Notes: a model not told the origin generated them from the letters alone. Positions 1 through 6,670 are shown, counted from the first letter of the stretch. The stretch is 8,743 nt of DNA from an uncultured Coriobacteriaceae bacterium (GCA_902783175.1 CACZQA010000181.1:1-8743), one strand, 5' to 3'. Program-made: numbers and translations.

Positions 1-3
1 AAC

Positions 4-873
4 TTAAGATTCGTTAATTCTCTTGATGAGGAACTGCTTGATACCTTCAGGCGGTTCCTCATCCATTTTCAAGTCATTGGTCTTGACATAACGCTCAATG
101 TTCTCAGCAACTTGAGAAGCGAGCCGATGACCTTCTTTCAGCATCTTGATGTTCGTGGCACGATGGTCGTCTTTGTCGACATTGCGCTTTACGAGCTTTT
201 TGCCTTCGAGCTTGTCTGTGCAAAGCGTGAGGATGTTTTGGCGAATGCTGAGTTCTTTGCTGATATCGCTCAGGTGCTTTCCCTTTGTTGCGTACTCAAG
301 GTAGCAGAGAAGACGGGCCTCATTGAAGGTAAGGCCCAATTCCTTGCAGCAGCGCGACATCGCAATAATGATGAAGCGAGCGGTAATCAGACAAGAAGCT
401 TCGGTGGCGAAGGGTTCTTCGAAACCTGAGAGCTTCATGTACTCTGAGTAGCTGACGACCGGGTATTGAAGACGTTTCAGCTCATCTTTTGTAAGAATGC
501 CATGGATATGGTCGAGATAGATTTTCACCACGCCCATGATTTTCTGAAAGGCCTTGTCGCCAGCCGGGGTGAGAAAGATGATCACCTTGCGCTTGTCAGA
601 GTCGGTCGAGCTGCGTCTGATGTAGCTCTTATCGTCGAGGTGCTTGACTGCTGCAGTGCACGTGTTTGACTTGAGGTGGGATTCATGAGCGAGGTCGGTC
701 ATTGGGATCCCACCTTGATGGGATGCGATGACTGTGACGACGCACGCTTGGGTCATATTCAGATTAAGCTTCTGCTTAAATAGAAGATCGAGGTCACCGA
801 CGATAATCGAGAACGCGGTGGCCCAATGGAAATATGATTTTGCTTTCGAAAAGTCTTCCAACAGAAACCTCAA
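4..873 (-). CDS. Tandem-domain MarR-family transcriptional regulator
   Basis: Predicted cytoplasmic DNA-binding regulator of 289 residues, about twice the length of a usual MarR protein (140-160). It holds two winged-helix units. The first spans about residues 30-115, with recognition-helix region MTDLAHESHLKSNTCTAAV and a wing containing DSDKRKVIIFLTPAG. The second spans about 158-255, with region LSDISKELSIRQNILT and a wing containing DKDDHRATNIKML. It may therefore bind as a pseudo-dimer within one chain. Seven cysteines are present (for example C175-C176), but no known redox-sensor pattern is evident. The longest reading begins at TTG 873; a second TTG at 861 has GAGG six bases upstream and may be the real start (285 residues). 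The first ATG, residue 40, would remove N-terminal helices. The gene is visibly more AT-rich than por or ddl, which hints at acquisition. It lies downstream of rlmN on the same strand with a 122-base gap. Ligand and targets are unknown. Confidence 0.85.
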   Translation of the reverse strand: MRFLLEDFSKAKSYFHWATAFSIIVGDLDLLFKQKLNLNMTQACVVTVIASHQGGIPMTDLAHESHLKSNTCTAAVKHLDDKSYIRRSSTDSDKRKVIIFLTPAGDKAFQKIMGVVKIYLDHIHGILTKDELKRLQYPVVSYSEYMKLSGFEEPFATEASCLITARFIIIAMSRCCKELGLTFNEARLLCYLEYATKGKHLSDISKELSIRQNILTLCTDKLEGKKLVKRNVDKDDHRATNIKMLKEGHRLASQVAENIERYVKTNDLKMDEEPPEGIKQFLIKRINES

Positions 874-927
874 TACCTATCGAGTTTTCGCCCAATGTAA
901 AATTAGGTTAGAACAACGATAGACAAA

Positions 928-940
928 AATAAATATTATT
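928..940. promoter_or_regulatory. Inverted repeat over the -10 element, possible MarR autoregulatory operator
   Basis: AATAA-ATA-TTATT is a perfect inverted repeat with a three-base centre. It overlaps the proposed -10 box of the MarR-type gene. MarR proteins commonly repress their own promoters by binding AT-rich inverted repeats here, so autoregulation is a reasonable inference. A short AT-only palindrome can also arise by chance. Confidence 0.3.
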
Positions 941-959
941 CCCAAAAACGCACAGTCAA
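933..959 (-). promoter_or_regulatory. Candidate promoter of the MarR-type gene
   Basis: Read on the minus strand, TTGACT (959-954; 5 of 6 to TTGACA) is followed after 15 bases by TAATAT (938-933; 4 of 6 to TATAAT), in the only strongly AT-rich spacer of the window. The spacing is shorter than the ideal 17 bases. The predicted transcript would have a leader of roughly 50-60 bases before the TTG start. No convincing terminator lies between rlmN and this point, so read-through from rlmN is also possible. Confidence 0.42.
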
Positions 960-995
960 TTCCTAAGCTGTCAGCTCATAGCGTCTGGTGTTTCG

Positions 996-2048
996 TTATT
1001 CGGAAAGATGCTGTTTGAGCTGGCCACATGCCCCATCGATGTCTCCACCGCGCGAAGAGCGTATAGAGACCTCGAGCCCCCTGTTTGCAAGCTCACTCTC
1101 GAACTCCTTCATGTGCTTGGAGGGTTCGAGGAGCAGAGAACTGTCGTCAAGTGAGCTGCGGTCGATGGGGTTGAGGGGGATCAGGTTCACGTGGCACAAC
1201 ATGCCCCGGCAAAACTCAGTGAGCGAGTCAACGTCTGCAAACGTATCGTTTGTATCGTTAATGAGGGCATATTCGAGTGTCGGGCGACGTTTGGTCTTCT
1301 CACCATAGTCCTTGATGGCGTTCTTGAGCGCCGGGAGTTTGATGTTCTGGACACCGGGCATGAGCTCGTCGCGAACCTCCTGGATGGAGCTGTGCAGAGA
1401 AATTGCGAGCGTGAACTGCTCGGGTTCCTCGGAGAATCTCTGAATGCCGTCGATAAGACCACAGGTGGAGACGGTTATATGACGCGCGCCGATTTCCATT
1501 CCGTCTGCAGAGTTGAGATAGCGAATCGCCGCGAGCACGTTGTCGTAGTTGAGGAACGGCTCTCCCTGTCCCATTGCCACGGCATTGCTCACGCGCTGCT
1601 CGAAGTCTTCGCCGACGAGTCGGACCTGATCGTAGATTTCGCCTATCGAAAGGTTTCTCGTGAAACCACCCTGTCCAGTCGCGCAGAACGAGCAGTTCAT
1701 GGGGCATCCCGCCTGAGTTGAGAAGCAGACGGTCAGACGCGTGCCGTCCTTCGAGGGAATGCCGACCGACTCGACGGTGGCACCGTCGGAGAGACGGAAC
1801 AGGTACTTGCGCGTGCCGTCTTGCGAAACCTGCTTCGCAGCCAGAGAAGGAATGCCGATGAAGTAGTCTTCGGCAAGCTTTGTCCTGAGTGCAGAAGAAA
1901 GATTGCTCATCTCCACGAACGTCGAAGCACCGCGCTTGTAGAGCCACTGCTCGAGCTGGCGAACCCTAAATCGGGGCTCGCCAATCTGCTTGAGCAGGCT
2001 CTCGAGCTCGCTGTGGTTCAAGGACTTGATGTCGACGGGATTCGGCAT
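996..2048 (-). CDS. rlmN: Dual-specificity rRNA/tRNA methyltransferase RlmN (radical SAM)
   Basis: RlmN methylates C2 of A2503 in 23S rRNA and of A37 in certain tRNAs, using a radical-SAM mechanism with a methylated cysteine intermediate. The 350-residue protein has the usual length. The [4Fe-4S]/SAM motif is C115-x3-C119-x2-C122 (AGCPMNCSFCATG). Both mechanistic cysteines are recognisable: C108 in LTVCFS and C341 in GDIDGACGQL, matching E. coli C118 and C355. MGQGEPFLNYDNV carries the family GxGEP element. The N-terminal part (about 10-95) is the RlmN accessory RNA-binding domain. I place the start at ATG 2048 because GGGGAGA (2063-2057) lies eight bases upstream and the family N-terminus begins here. 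A longer reading from 2273 would overlap ddl on the opposite strand and adds no recognisable sequence. It is divergent from ddl and its likely promoter lies in the shared spacer. Function confidence is high. Confidence 0.96.
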   Translation of the reverse strand: MPNPVDIKSLNHSELESLLKQIGEPRFRVRQLEQWLYKRGASTFVEMSNLSSALRTKLAEDYFIGIPSLAAKQVSQDGTRKYLFRLSDGATVESVGIPSKDGTRLTVCFSTQAGCPMNCSFCATGQGGFTRNLSIGEIYDQVRLVGEDFEQRVSNAVAMGQGEPFLNYDNVLAAIRYLNSADGMEIGARHITVSTCGLIDGIQRFSEEPEQFTLAISLHSSIQEVRDELMPGVQNIKLPALKNAIKDYGEKTKRRPTLEYALINDTNDTFADVDSLTEFCRGMLCHVNLIPLNPIDRSSLDDSSLLLEPSKHMKEFESELANRGLEVSIRSSRGGDIDGACGQLKQHLSE

Positions 2049-2179
2049 GGTTTGGTTCTCCCCAATGTGGACGATTACATGGCTGTAAGATAACATCAAC
2101 ATACTGACTAGAACTATCTCAAGCATGTGTTTTACGTTCGTTTTATTGCACAAATGATAGAAAATCCGAGAGGTTGTTG
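2049..2179. other. Divergent rlmN/ddl intergenic region
   Basis: About 130 bases separate the two head-to-head genes, so promoters for both should lie here. I found no convincing paired -35/-10 boxes on either strand. TATCTT on the minus strand and TTTACG on the plus strand are partial matches without good partners. The ddl ribosome binding site GAGAGG is at 2168-2173. No small gene is supported. Confidence 0.4.
2057..2063 (-). promoter_or_regulatory. Ribosome binding site that fixes the rlmN start
   Basis: On the minus strand GGGGAGA sits eight bases before ATG 2048. It is the only good Shine-Dalgarno match near the N-terminus and decides between this start and the longer in-frame reading that runs into ddl. 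Confidence 0.7.
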
Positions 2180-3145
2180 ATGATGATCGCGACAAAGCCG
2201 TGCGTTCCCGAGCAGACCAGGGTGACCCTCCTGAAGGGAGGGAAGAGCGGCGAGCGTGAGATATCGCTGGCATCGGGGGCTGCCTGTGCAGAGGCGCTGA
2301 GAGGCGAAGGTTTTCCCGTTGTCGAAATAGACACGGCAGACTCCGACATGCTGCAGCAGATCCTCGATTCCAAGCCCGATGTGGTGTTTTTGGCGCTGCA
2401 CGGTAAAGACGGCGAGGATGGCTGCATGCAGGGCTTTCTCGAGCTGATGGAAGTGCCCTACACGGGACCCGGCGTCTTGGCGAGTGCGCTTGCCATGGAC
2501 AAGGTCAAGGCGAAGGTCATGTACCGTGCGGCGGGTCTTCCCACTGCACAATCGCTCACGCTGTTGGCTGGTGAGGACTACAACCCTGAGGCGATTATTG
2601 AGACTGTCGGCGAGAAGTGCGTCGTCAAACCAGCGCGCGAGGGGTCTGCGCTTGGCGTGCATATCGTCGAGGGTGCAGCGGAGCTTGGGGCAGCGATTGC
2701 CGAGGCGTTCCAGCATGATACGGAGGTCCTCGTCGAGAGCTTTGTCGCCGGAACGGAGATTACCGTGGCGGTGCTGGGCAACGATCACCCCGAAGTGCTT
2801 CCCATCATAGAGATCGTTCCGCAGGAATCGAGCGAGTTCTACGACTTCGAGGCCAAATACGCGTCGGGCGGTGCAACGCATATCTGCCCTGCACGTCTCG
2901 ACGATGAGACGACGGAGCTCTGCAAGCAGTACGCGCTGCGCGCTCACGATGCCCTGGGGTGCAGGTGCGTGTCGCGTACCGACATGATTATCGATGGGCA
3001 GGGCAAGCCCTGGCTGTTGGAGACCAACACAATCCCCGGCATGACGGCGACGTCGCTGCTTCCCGATGCGGCATCCAAGGTGGGTCTCGAGTTTGGGCCG
3101 CTGTGCCGCAAAATCGTCGAGCTCGCTCTTGAAAACGCTCGCTAG
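2180..3145 (+). CDS. ddl: D-alanine--D-alanine ligase
   Basis: ATP-grasp ligase that joins two D-alanines for the peptidoglycan stem pentapeptide in the cytoplasm. At 321 residues it has the normal length. Visible motifs are GGKSGEREISL (residues 20-30), LHGKDGEDG (73-81), KPAREGSALGV (150-160), EFYDFEAKY (219-227), SRTDM and LETNTIPGMTATSLLP. The residues matching the E. coli DdlB substrate triad E15/S150/Y216 are E25, S156 and Y227. Tyrosine rather than phenylalanine at the last position favours D-Ala-D-Ala over D-Ala-D-lactate, predicting an ordinary vancomycin-susceptible precursor (inference). Two in-frame TTG codons (2174, 2177) precede ATG 2180 and ATG 2183. GAGAGG at 2168-2173 is six bases before ATG 2180, so I use that start. 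It is a single-gene unit, divergent from rlmN and followed by a hairpin terminator. Confidence 0.95.
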   Translation: MMIATKPCVPEQTRVTLLKGGKSGEREISLASGAACAEALRGEGFPVVEIDTADSDMLQQILDSKPDVVFLALHGKDGEDGCMQGFLELMEVPYTGPGVLASALAMDKVKAKVMYRAAGLPTAQSLTLLAGEDYNPEAIIETVGEKCVVKPAREGSALGVHIVEGAAELGAAIAEAFQHDTEVLVESFVAGTEITVAVLGNDHPEVLPIIEIVPQESSEFYDFEAKYASGGATHICPARLDDETTELCKQYALRAHDALGCRCVSRTDMIIDGQGKPWLLETNTIPGMTATSLLPDAASKVGLEFGPLCRKIVELALENAR

Positions 3146-3177
3146 ACTCTGCCTGCAACATAGTTTTGGCACCAGAG

Positions 3178-3210
3178 GATGCGCTCTTTCGGGAGCGCAT
3201 CTACTCTTTT
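3178..3210 (+). terminator. Rho-independent terminator of ddl
   Basis: A perfect nine-base stem, GATGCGCTC (3178-3186) with GAGCGCATC (3193-3201), encloses a six-base loop that can tighten to a UUCG tetraloop through a U-G pair. A modest T-rich tail, TACTCTTTT, follows. It starts 33 bases after the ddl stop codon. The tail is weak, so termination may be incomplete. Confidence 0.7.
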
Positions 3211-3212
3211 GG

Positions 3213-3241
3213 TGGACAATCGGCGTGAACGTGCCTTTTGT
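3213..3241 (+). promoter_or_regulatory. Candidate promoter of the por operon
   Basis: TGGACA (3213-3218) matches TTGACA at five of six positions, and 17 bases later TTTTGT (3236-3241) gives a weak -10 box. A promoter is expected between the ddl terminator and porC; this is the best pair seen. It would give a leader of over 110 bases before porC, containing the palindromes at 3292-3313. Confidence 0.28.
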
Positions 3242-3291
3242 CTGAGCCATATAGAAAAATCCCCCGTCCTTTTGCGAGTTGTTTCTTGTTT

Positions 3292-3313
3292 GCATCGATG
3301 CGTATGAGTACGC
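3292..3313. promoter_or_regulatory. Two overlapping palindromes in the por leader
   Basis: GCATCGATGC (3292-3301) is a perfect ten-base palindrome. It shares two bases with a second inverted repeat, GCGTA-TGAG-TACGC (3300-3313). They lie 53-74 bases upstream of the porC start. They could be an operator or a small RNA hairpin in the leader; no regulator can be named from the sequence. Confidence 0.3.
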
Positions 3314-3366
3314 TGGAACAGCTTTACCTTTTGTTTGATTCGAGAGAAGAGGAAAGGAGATACCCG

Positions 3367-3939
3367 ATGTCTGAACTAGTCGAGATCCGCTGGCACGCAC
3401 GCGCCGGACAAGGCGCGGTAACGGCGGCAAAGCTCGTGGCAGAGACGGCGCTTTCGCAGGGCCGTTACATGCAGGCGATGCCAGAGTACGGACCCGAGAG
3501 GACGGGTGCTCCCCTCAAGGCGTACACCCGCGTATGCGATACGCCCATTGAGGTGCACAACAACATTACCAACCCTCAGATAGTGGTAGTTCTCGACGAG
3601 ACGCTTCTCGATCTCGAGAACGTCACCGAGGGGATGGCACAGGACGGCACAGTCATCCTCAACACGCGTATGACGCCGGCGGAAGCCCGCGAGAAGCTGG
3701 GAGTCTCTGATAAGGTCACCGTCGCGACGGTCGATGCATCCGGCATCGCGATGGCAACCATCCACCGCAACATCCCCAATACTCCTATCGTTGCGGCATT
3801 GTCCAAGGTCACTGGTGTAATACCGTACGACGAATTTGTTCAGCATCTGAAGACGACCTTCGGCAAGAAGTTCAGCCAGCAGATCATCGACGCGAACCTC
3901 GAATCTGTGAAACGCGCCTACGAGGAGGTGCAGCAGTAA
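3367..3939 (+). CDS. porC: Pyruvate:ferredoxin oxidoreductase, gamma subunit
   Basis: Gamma subunit of a heterotetrameric 2-oxoacid:ferredoxin oxidoreductase, which converts pyruvate and CoA to acetyl-CoA and CO2 while reducing ferredoxin. Its fold corresponds to domain III of single-chain PFOR. Of 190 residues, the family usual length, it shows the N-terminal RWHARAGQGAVTAAKL motif (8-23) and MPEYGPERTGAP (38-49), the hallmarks of the gamma family, then VVVLDETLLD (73-82). The start is ATG 3367, with AAAGGAG (3353-3359) seven bases upstream. An upstream extension to a TTG at 3238 is open but resembles no gamma N-terminus. Its stop overlaps the porD start as TAATG, so the two are translationally coupled. 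It is the first gene of porCDAB, the gamma-delta-alpha-beta order known from Thermotoga and archaea. The substrate could be another 2-oxoacid (VOR type), but pyruvate is the likeliest. Confidence 0.92.
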   Translation: MSELVEIRWHARAGQGAVTAAKLVAETALSQGRYMQAMPEYGPERTGAPLKAYTRVCDTPIEVHNNITNPQIVVVLDETLLDLENVTEGMAQDGTVILNTRMTPAEAREKLGVSDKVTVATVDASGIAMATIHRNIPNTPIVAALSKVTGVIPYDEFVQHLKTTFGKKFSQQIIDANLESVKRAYEEVQQ

Positions 3940-4262
3940 TGAGCGAGAAGTGGAATACCGATAACTTCACCGAGTGGAAGGCGGAAGATTTCCCGATTGG
4001 CGCCGTGTGCGTGGACGGTGGCAACTCCGTCGAGTACATCACCGGCGGCTGGCGAGCCGAGCGCCCCGTCTGGACGCAGGAAAACTGCAAGAACTGCATG
4101 CTGTGCTGGGTTGTGTGCCCCGACTCCTCCATCCTCACTGCCGATGGCAAGATGACCGGCATTGACTACGATCACTGCAAGGGCTGCGGCGTCTGCGTGA
4201 AGGAATGCAAGTTCGGCGCCCTCGAGCTCGTCCTCGAGGCCGATGCCAAGGAGGCGGAATAG
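3939..4262 (+). CDS. porD: Pyruvate:ferredoxin oxidoreductase, delta subunit (2x[4Fe-4S] ferredoxin)
   Basis: Small iron-sulfur subunit that carries electrons from the catalytic beta subunit to external ferredoxin. The 107-residue protein has two classical ferredoxin motifs, C50-x2-C53-x2-C56-x3-C60-P and C80-x2-C83-x2-C86-x3-C90, which should bind two [4Fe-4S] clusters. The second C-terminal motif is followed by Lys rather than the usual Pro. An N-terminal segment of about 45 residues (including GGWRAERPVW) precedes the clusters, as in other PorD proteins. Its start codon overlaps the porC stop, and the porA start lies three bases after its TAG stop. C24 is an additional cysteine outside the two motifs. 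Confidence 0.94.
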   Translation: MSEKWNTDNFTEWKAEDFPIGAVCVDGGNSVEYITGGWRAERPVWTQENCKNCMLCWVVCPDSSILTADGKMTGIDYDHCKGCGVCVKECKFGALELVLEADAKEAE

Positions 4263-4265
4263 ACG

Positions 4266-5456
4266 ATGGCAGAAAGAGCAGAACAGAAAATCGTTTCCGC
4301 AACCGGCAATATGATGGTCACCGAGGCGTTTCGCCAGGCTGACCCGGATGTGGTGTGCGCCTATCCCATCACCCCGCAGACCACTATCGTCGAGGGATTT
4401 GCCAAGTGCGTGGCAAACGGCCAGGTCCACACCGAGTTCGTGACGGTCGAGTCCGAACATTCCTCGATGTCGGCGTGCATCGGCTCCGCCCAGGCGGGTG
4501 CCCGTACCTTCACGGCAACTTCGTCTCAGGGCCTTGCCTATATGTACGAGGAGCTGCCGATTGCCGCCGGCATGCGCCTGCCCATCGTCATGGCAAACGC
4601 CAATCGCGCGATCTCCGCTCCCATCAACATCCACTGCGACCACTCCGACGTCATGGGCGCCCGCGATACGGGCTGGCTACTCTTCTTTGCCGAAGACGCC
4701 CAGGAGGCCTATGACAACACGATGATCGCGATTCGCACCGCCGAGGATAAAGACGTGCAGCTGCCCGTCATGACCACGCTCGACGGCTTCATCACCACGC
4801 ATGCCATGGAGCGTGCCGAGCTCATGAACGACGAGGCGGCCAAGGAGTTCTTGGGCGAGCGCACGCCGTTGTTCCCGCTGCTCGACACCGAGAACCCCAT
4901 CGCCGCGGGCATGTTCGCCGACCAGGACAGCTACTTCGAGCTGCACAAGGCGTTGCGCGATGCCGTGACGGCCTCCAAGCCCGTCATCAAGCGCATTGGC
5001 GATGAGTGGGCAGAGCTCTCCGGTCGCCCGTTCGACTTCGTCGACGCGTGGGGTTGCGACGATGCGGACTACATCATCGTCGTGCTCGGCTCTGCAGCCG
5101 GCAACGCGCGCCATCAGGCACGCCTGCTGCGCGAGAAGGGCGTCAAGGCGGGCGTTGCGCGTATCCGCGTCTTCCGCCCGTTCCCGTATGAGGAGCTCGT
5201 TGCGGCGTTGCATGGTGCGAAGGCCGTTGCCGTTCTCGACCGTTCCGAGAACTTCGGCGGCGAGTACGGTCCTGTCGGTCTCGAGGTCGCGACCGCGCTC
5301 TACAACGCCAAGGAAACTATCCCGCTCAAGAACTACATGTTCGGCCTGGGCGGCCACGATGTCACGCTCGAGCAGATGGAGCAGGTCTACGAGGACCTGG
5401 AAAAGCTCGCGGCGGGCACTATCGACGGTTCCATCGAATACCTTGGAAACAGATAA
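4266..5456 (+). CDS. porA: Pyruvate:ferredoxin oxidoreductase, alpha subunit
   Basis: Alpha subunit, which supplies the pyrimidine side of the thiamine diphosphate site and contacts the 2-oxoacid. At 396 residues it matches the family. Domain I (about 10-235) holds YPITPQT (33-39), VESEHSSMSACIG (61-73), FTATSSQGL (82-90), NRAISAPINI (113-122) and RDTGW (133-137). The glutamate in VESEHS is probably the one that activates the cofactor, by analogy with PFOR. Domain II (about 240-350) holds DYIIVVLGS, RIRVFRPFP and DRSENFGGEYGP (325-336), ending in a GLGGHDVT element (360-367). AAGGAGG (4248-4254) lies 11 bases before ATG 4266, inside the porD coding end. It sits between porD and porB in one operon. 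GC content is high and uniform with its neighbours. Confidence 0.95.
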   Translation: MAERAEQKIVSATGNMMVTEAFRQADPDVVCAYPITPQTTIVEGFAKCVANGQVHTEFVTVESEHSSMSACIGSAQAGARTFTATSSQGLAYMYEELPIAAGMRLPIVMANANRAISAPINIHCDHSDVMGARDTGWLLFFAEDAQEAYDNTMIAIRTAEDKDVQLPVMTTLDGFITTHAMERAELMNDEAAKEFLGERTPLFPLLDTENPIAAGMFADQDSYFELHKALRDAVTASKPVIKRIGDEWAELSGRPFDFVDAWGCDDADYIIVVLGSAAGNARHQARLLREKGVKAGVARIRVFRPFPYEELVAALHGAKAVAVLDRSENFGGEYGPVGLEVATALYNAKETIPLKNYMFGLGGHDVTLEQMEQVYEDLEKLAAGTIDGSIEYLGNR

Positions 5457-5471
5457 GGAGGGGAGGAAACG

Positions 5472-6416
5472 ATGGCAAATCTCAAAGAACTCTCCGCTCT
5501 TCCCGAGCGCCTCGCCGGCGGCCACCGTCTGTGCGGCGGCTGCGGAGCGTCTATCTGCGTCCGCCAGGTGCTGATGGGCGCGGGCGATGCCGACGTCGTG
5601 TGCAGCAGCGCGACGGGCTGCCTGGAGGTGTCCACGACGGTCTACCCGTATTCTTCCTGGAAGACCCCGTTTATCCACAACGCGTTCGCGAATAGCGCCG
5701 CGACCATGTCTGGCGTCGAGGCAGCCTACAACGGCCTGAAGCGCGCCGGCAAGATCCCCGCTGACAAGGAGATCAAGTTCTGCGCCTTTGGCGGCGACGG
5801 CGGCACCTACGACATCGGCCTGCAGAGCCTGTCCGGTGCCATGGAGCGCGGGCACAACATGGTGTACGTGTGCTACGACAACGGCGCATACATGAACACG
5901 GGCATTCAGCGCTCGTCTGCGACCCCGCACGGCGCGTGGGCGACGACCTCCGAGGTCGGCTCCGTGCAGCAGGGCAAGCAGCAGCGCCGCAAGGACCTGA
6001 CCAGCATCATGGCCGCGCATCACATCCCCTATGTGGCGCAGGCTTCCATCTCCAACTGGCGCGACCTCGTCAACAAGGCAGAGAAGGCCTTCAACACCGA
6101 TGGGCCCGCTTTCATCGACGTCATGGCACCGTGCCCCCGTGGCTGGCGCATCAAGTCCGACGAGACCGTCGAGATCGCGCGCCTTGCCGTCGAGACGGGC
6201 TTCTGGCCGCTGTTCGAGATCGACCACGGCGTGTGGAAGATGACGCCGGTGCGTGGCGAGCGCAAGCCGCTGACCGAGTTCCTCAAACCGCAGGGTCGCT
6301 TCAAGCACCTCTTCAAGCCTGGCAACGAGCAGCTGCTCGAGCAGCTGCAGCAGGAATGCGACGAGTACTACGCCTACGTCGAGCGCATGTGCTCGCTGTA
6401 CGCGGAGGAAAAGTAA
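5472..6416 (+). CDS. porB: Pyruvate:ferredoxin oxidoreductase, beta subunit (TPP and [4Fe-4S])
   Basis: Catalytic beta subunit that binds the thiamine diphosphate and one proximal [4Fe-4S] cluster and delivers electrons to PorD. It has 314 residues, the normal length. The expected cluster cysteines are C21 and C24 (HRLCGGCGAS), C50 (ATGCLEVSTT) and C221 (APCPRGW). The diphosphate/Mg site is GGDGGTYDIG (107-116), with YDNGAYMNTG (135-144). The YPYSSWKTPFIHNAF segment (58-72) is typical of POR and VOR beta chains. A doubled Shine-Dalgarno stretch (AAGGAGG 5455-5461, then GGGAGG ending at 5466) precedes ATG 5472, consistent with high expression. It is the last gene of porCDAB and is followed by a strong terminator. 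Substrate assignment to pyruvate is by family resemblance and could not be proven over 2-oxoisovalerate. Confidence 0.95.
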   Translation: MANLKELSALPERLAGGHRLCGGCGASICVRQVLMGAGDADVVCSSATGCLEVSTTVYPYSSWKTPFIHNAFANSAATMSGVEAAYNGLKRAGKIPADKEIKFCAFGGDGGTYDIGLQSLSGAMERGHNMVYVCYDNGAYMNTGIQRSSATPHGAWATTSEVGSVQQGKQQRRKDLTSIMAAHHIPYVAQASISNWRDLVNKAEKAFNTDGPAFIDVMAPCPRGWRIKSDETVEIARLAVETGFWPLFEIDHGVWKMTPVRGERKPLTEFLKPQGRFKHLFKPGNEQLLEQLQQECDEYYAYVERMCSLYAEEK

Positions 6417-6449
6417 GCGCCTGCAGCGCGGTAAACGTAGAAGTTTGAA

Positions 6450-6479
6450 AAAACGGGGGTTCAAACGAGCCCCCGTTTT
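6450..6479 (+). terminator. Terminator of the por operon
   Basis: A perfect ten-base stem, AAAACGGGGG (6450-6459) with CCCCCGTTTT (6470-6479), closes a ten-base loop. The T-run forms the base of the stem, so it can act in either direction. It begins 34 bases after the porB stop. A competing seven-base pairing overlaps it (see findings). Confidence 0.85.
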
Positions 6480-6507
6480 GCTATACTTCCTACTCGCGTA
6501 GTTTTAT
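6478..6507 (+). promoter_or_regulatory. Weak candidate promoter of tRNA-Ser
   Basis: TTGCTA (6478-6483) and TTTTAT (6502-6507) are separated by 18 bases and would start transcription about ten bases before the tRNA. Both boxes are poor matches. The por terminator just upstream implies that the tRNA needs its own promoter in this short region. Confidence 0.25.
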
Positions 6508-6522
6508 GCCAATAAGCCATAT

Positions 6523-6615
6523 GGAGGGATGTCCGAGTGGCTTAAGGAGCACGATTGGAAATCGTGTGTGCGACGTTGAATCGTACCTAGGGTTCAAATC
6601 CCTATCCCTCCGCCA
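6523..6615 (+). tRNA. tRNA-Ser (anticodon GGA)
   Basis: A 93-base class II tRNA. The acceptor stem is GGAGGGA (6523-6529) with TCCCTCC (6605-6611), followed by discriminator G and an encoded CCA (6613-6615). The D arm has TCC/GGA with GG at 6539-6540. The anticodon stem is CACGA/TCGTG around loop TTGGAAA, giving anticodon GGA (6557-6559), which reads UCC and UCU. The long variable arm (6567-6587) forms a six-base stem GTGCGA/TCGTAC with one G-U pair, the hallmark of serine tRNAs. The T arm is TAGGG-TTCAAAT-CCCTA (6588-6604). No target-site duplication or integrase is seen beside it. Confidence 0.97.
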
Positions 6616-6624
6616 GTCAACTGC

Positions 6625-6649
6625 AAAGGCCCCGAAACGGGGCCTTTTT
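6625..6649 (+). terminator. Terminator of tRNA-Ser
   Basis: A ten-base stem, AAAGGCCCCG (6625-6634) with CGGGGCCTTT (6638-6647), encloses an AAA loop and is followed by further T residues (five T in all). It begins nine bases after the encoded CCA and insulates the next operon from tRNA transcription. Confidence 0.93.
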
Positions 6650-6670
6650 CATGTGTGGGTTTCCCAGACT

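Noticed and set aside
970..984. Short hairpin AGCT-GTC-AGCT after the rlmN stop as a terminator
   Set aside because: The stem is only about four base pairs and no T-run follows on the minus strand.
1548..1570. GQGEP instead of GMGEP in RlmN as a sign of altered function
   Set aside because: The second position of this motif varies among genuine RlmN proteins, and all catalytic cysteines are present.
2049..2273. N-terminal extension of RlmN beyond ATG 2048
   Set aside because: The extension overlaps ddl head-on, is low-complexity in Ser/Arg, and the family N-terminus together with GGGGAGA supports ATG 2048.
3238..3366. N-terminal extension of PorC from TTG 3238
   Set aside because: Gamma subunits begin just before the RWHARAGQG motif. 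ATG 3367 has a strong ribosome binding site, while TTG 3238 has none.
2132..3430. A 432-residue minus-strand open frame over ddl
   Set aside because: Antisense to ddl, which has complete catalytic motifs. The frame runs across the ddl terminator and shows no domain.
4677..6464. A 595-residue open frame on the minus strand across porA and porB
   Set aside because: It is the antisense shadow of two well-supported genes in high-GC DNA, has no recognisable domain, and its composition is arginine- and histidine-rich as expected for such shadows.
6523..6615. tRNA-Ser as an integration site for a mobile element
   Set aside because: No repeat of the tRNA 3' end, integrase or phage gene was found in the window.
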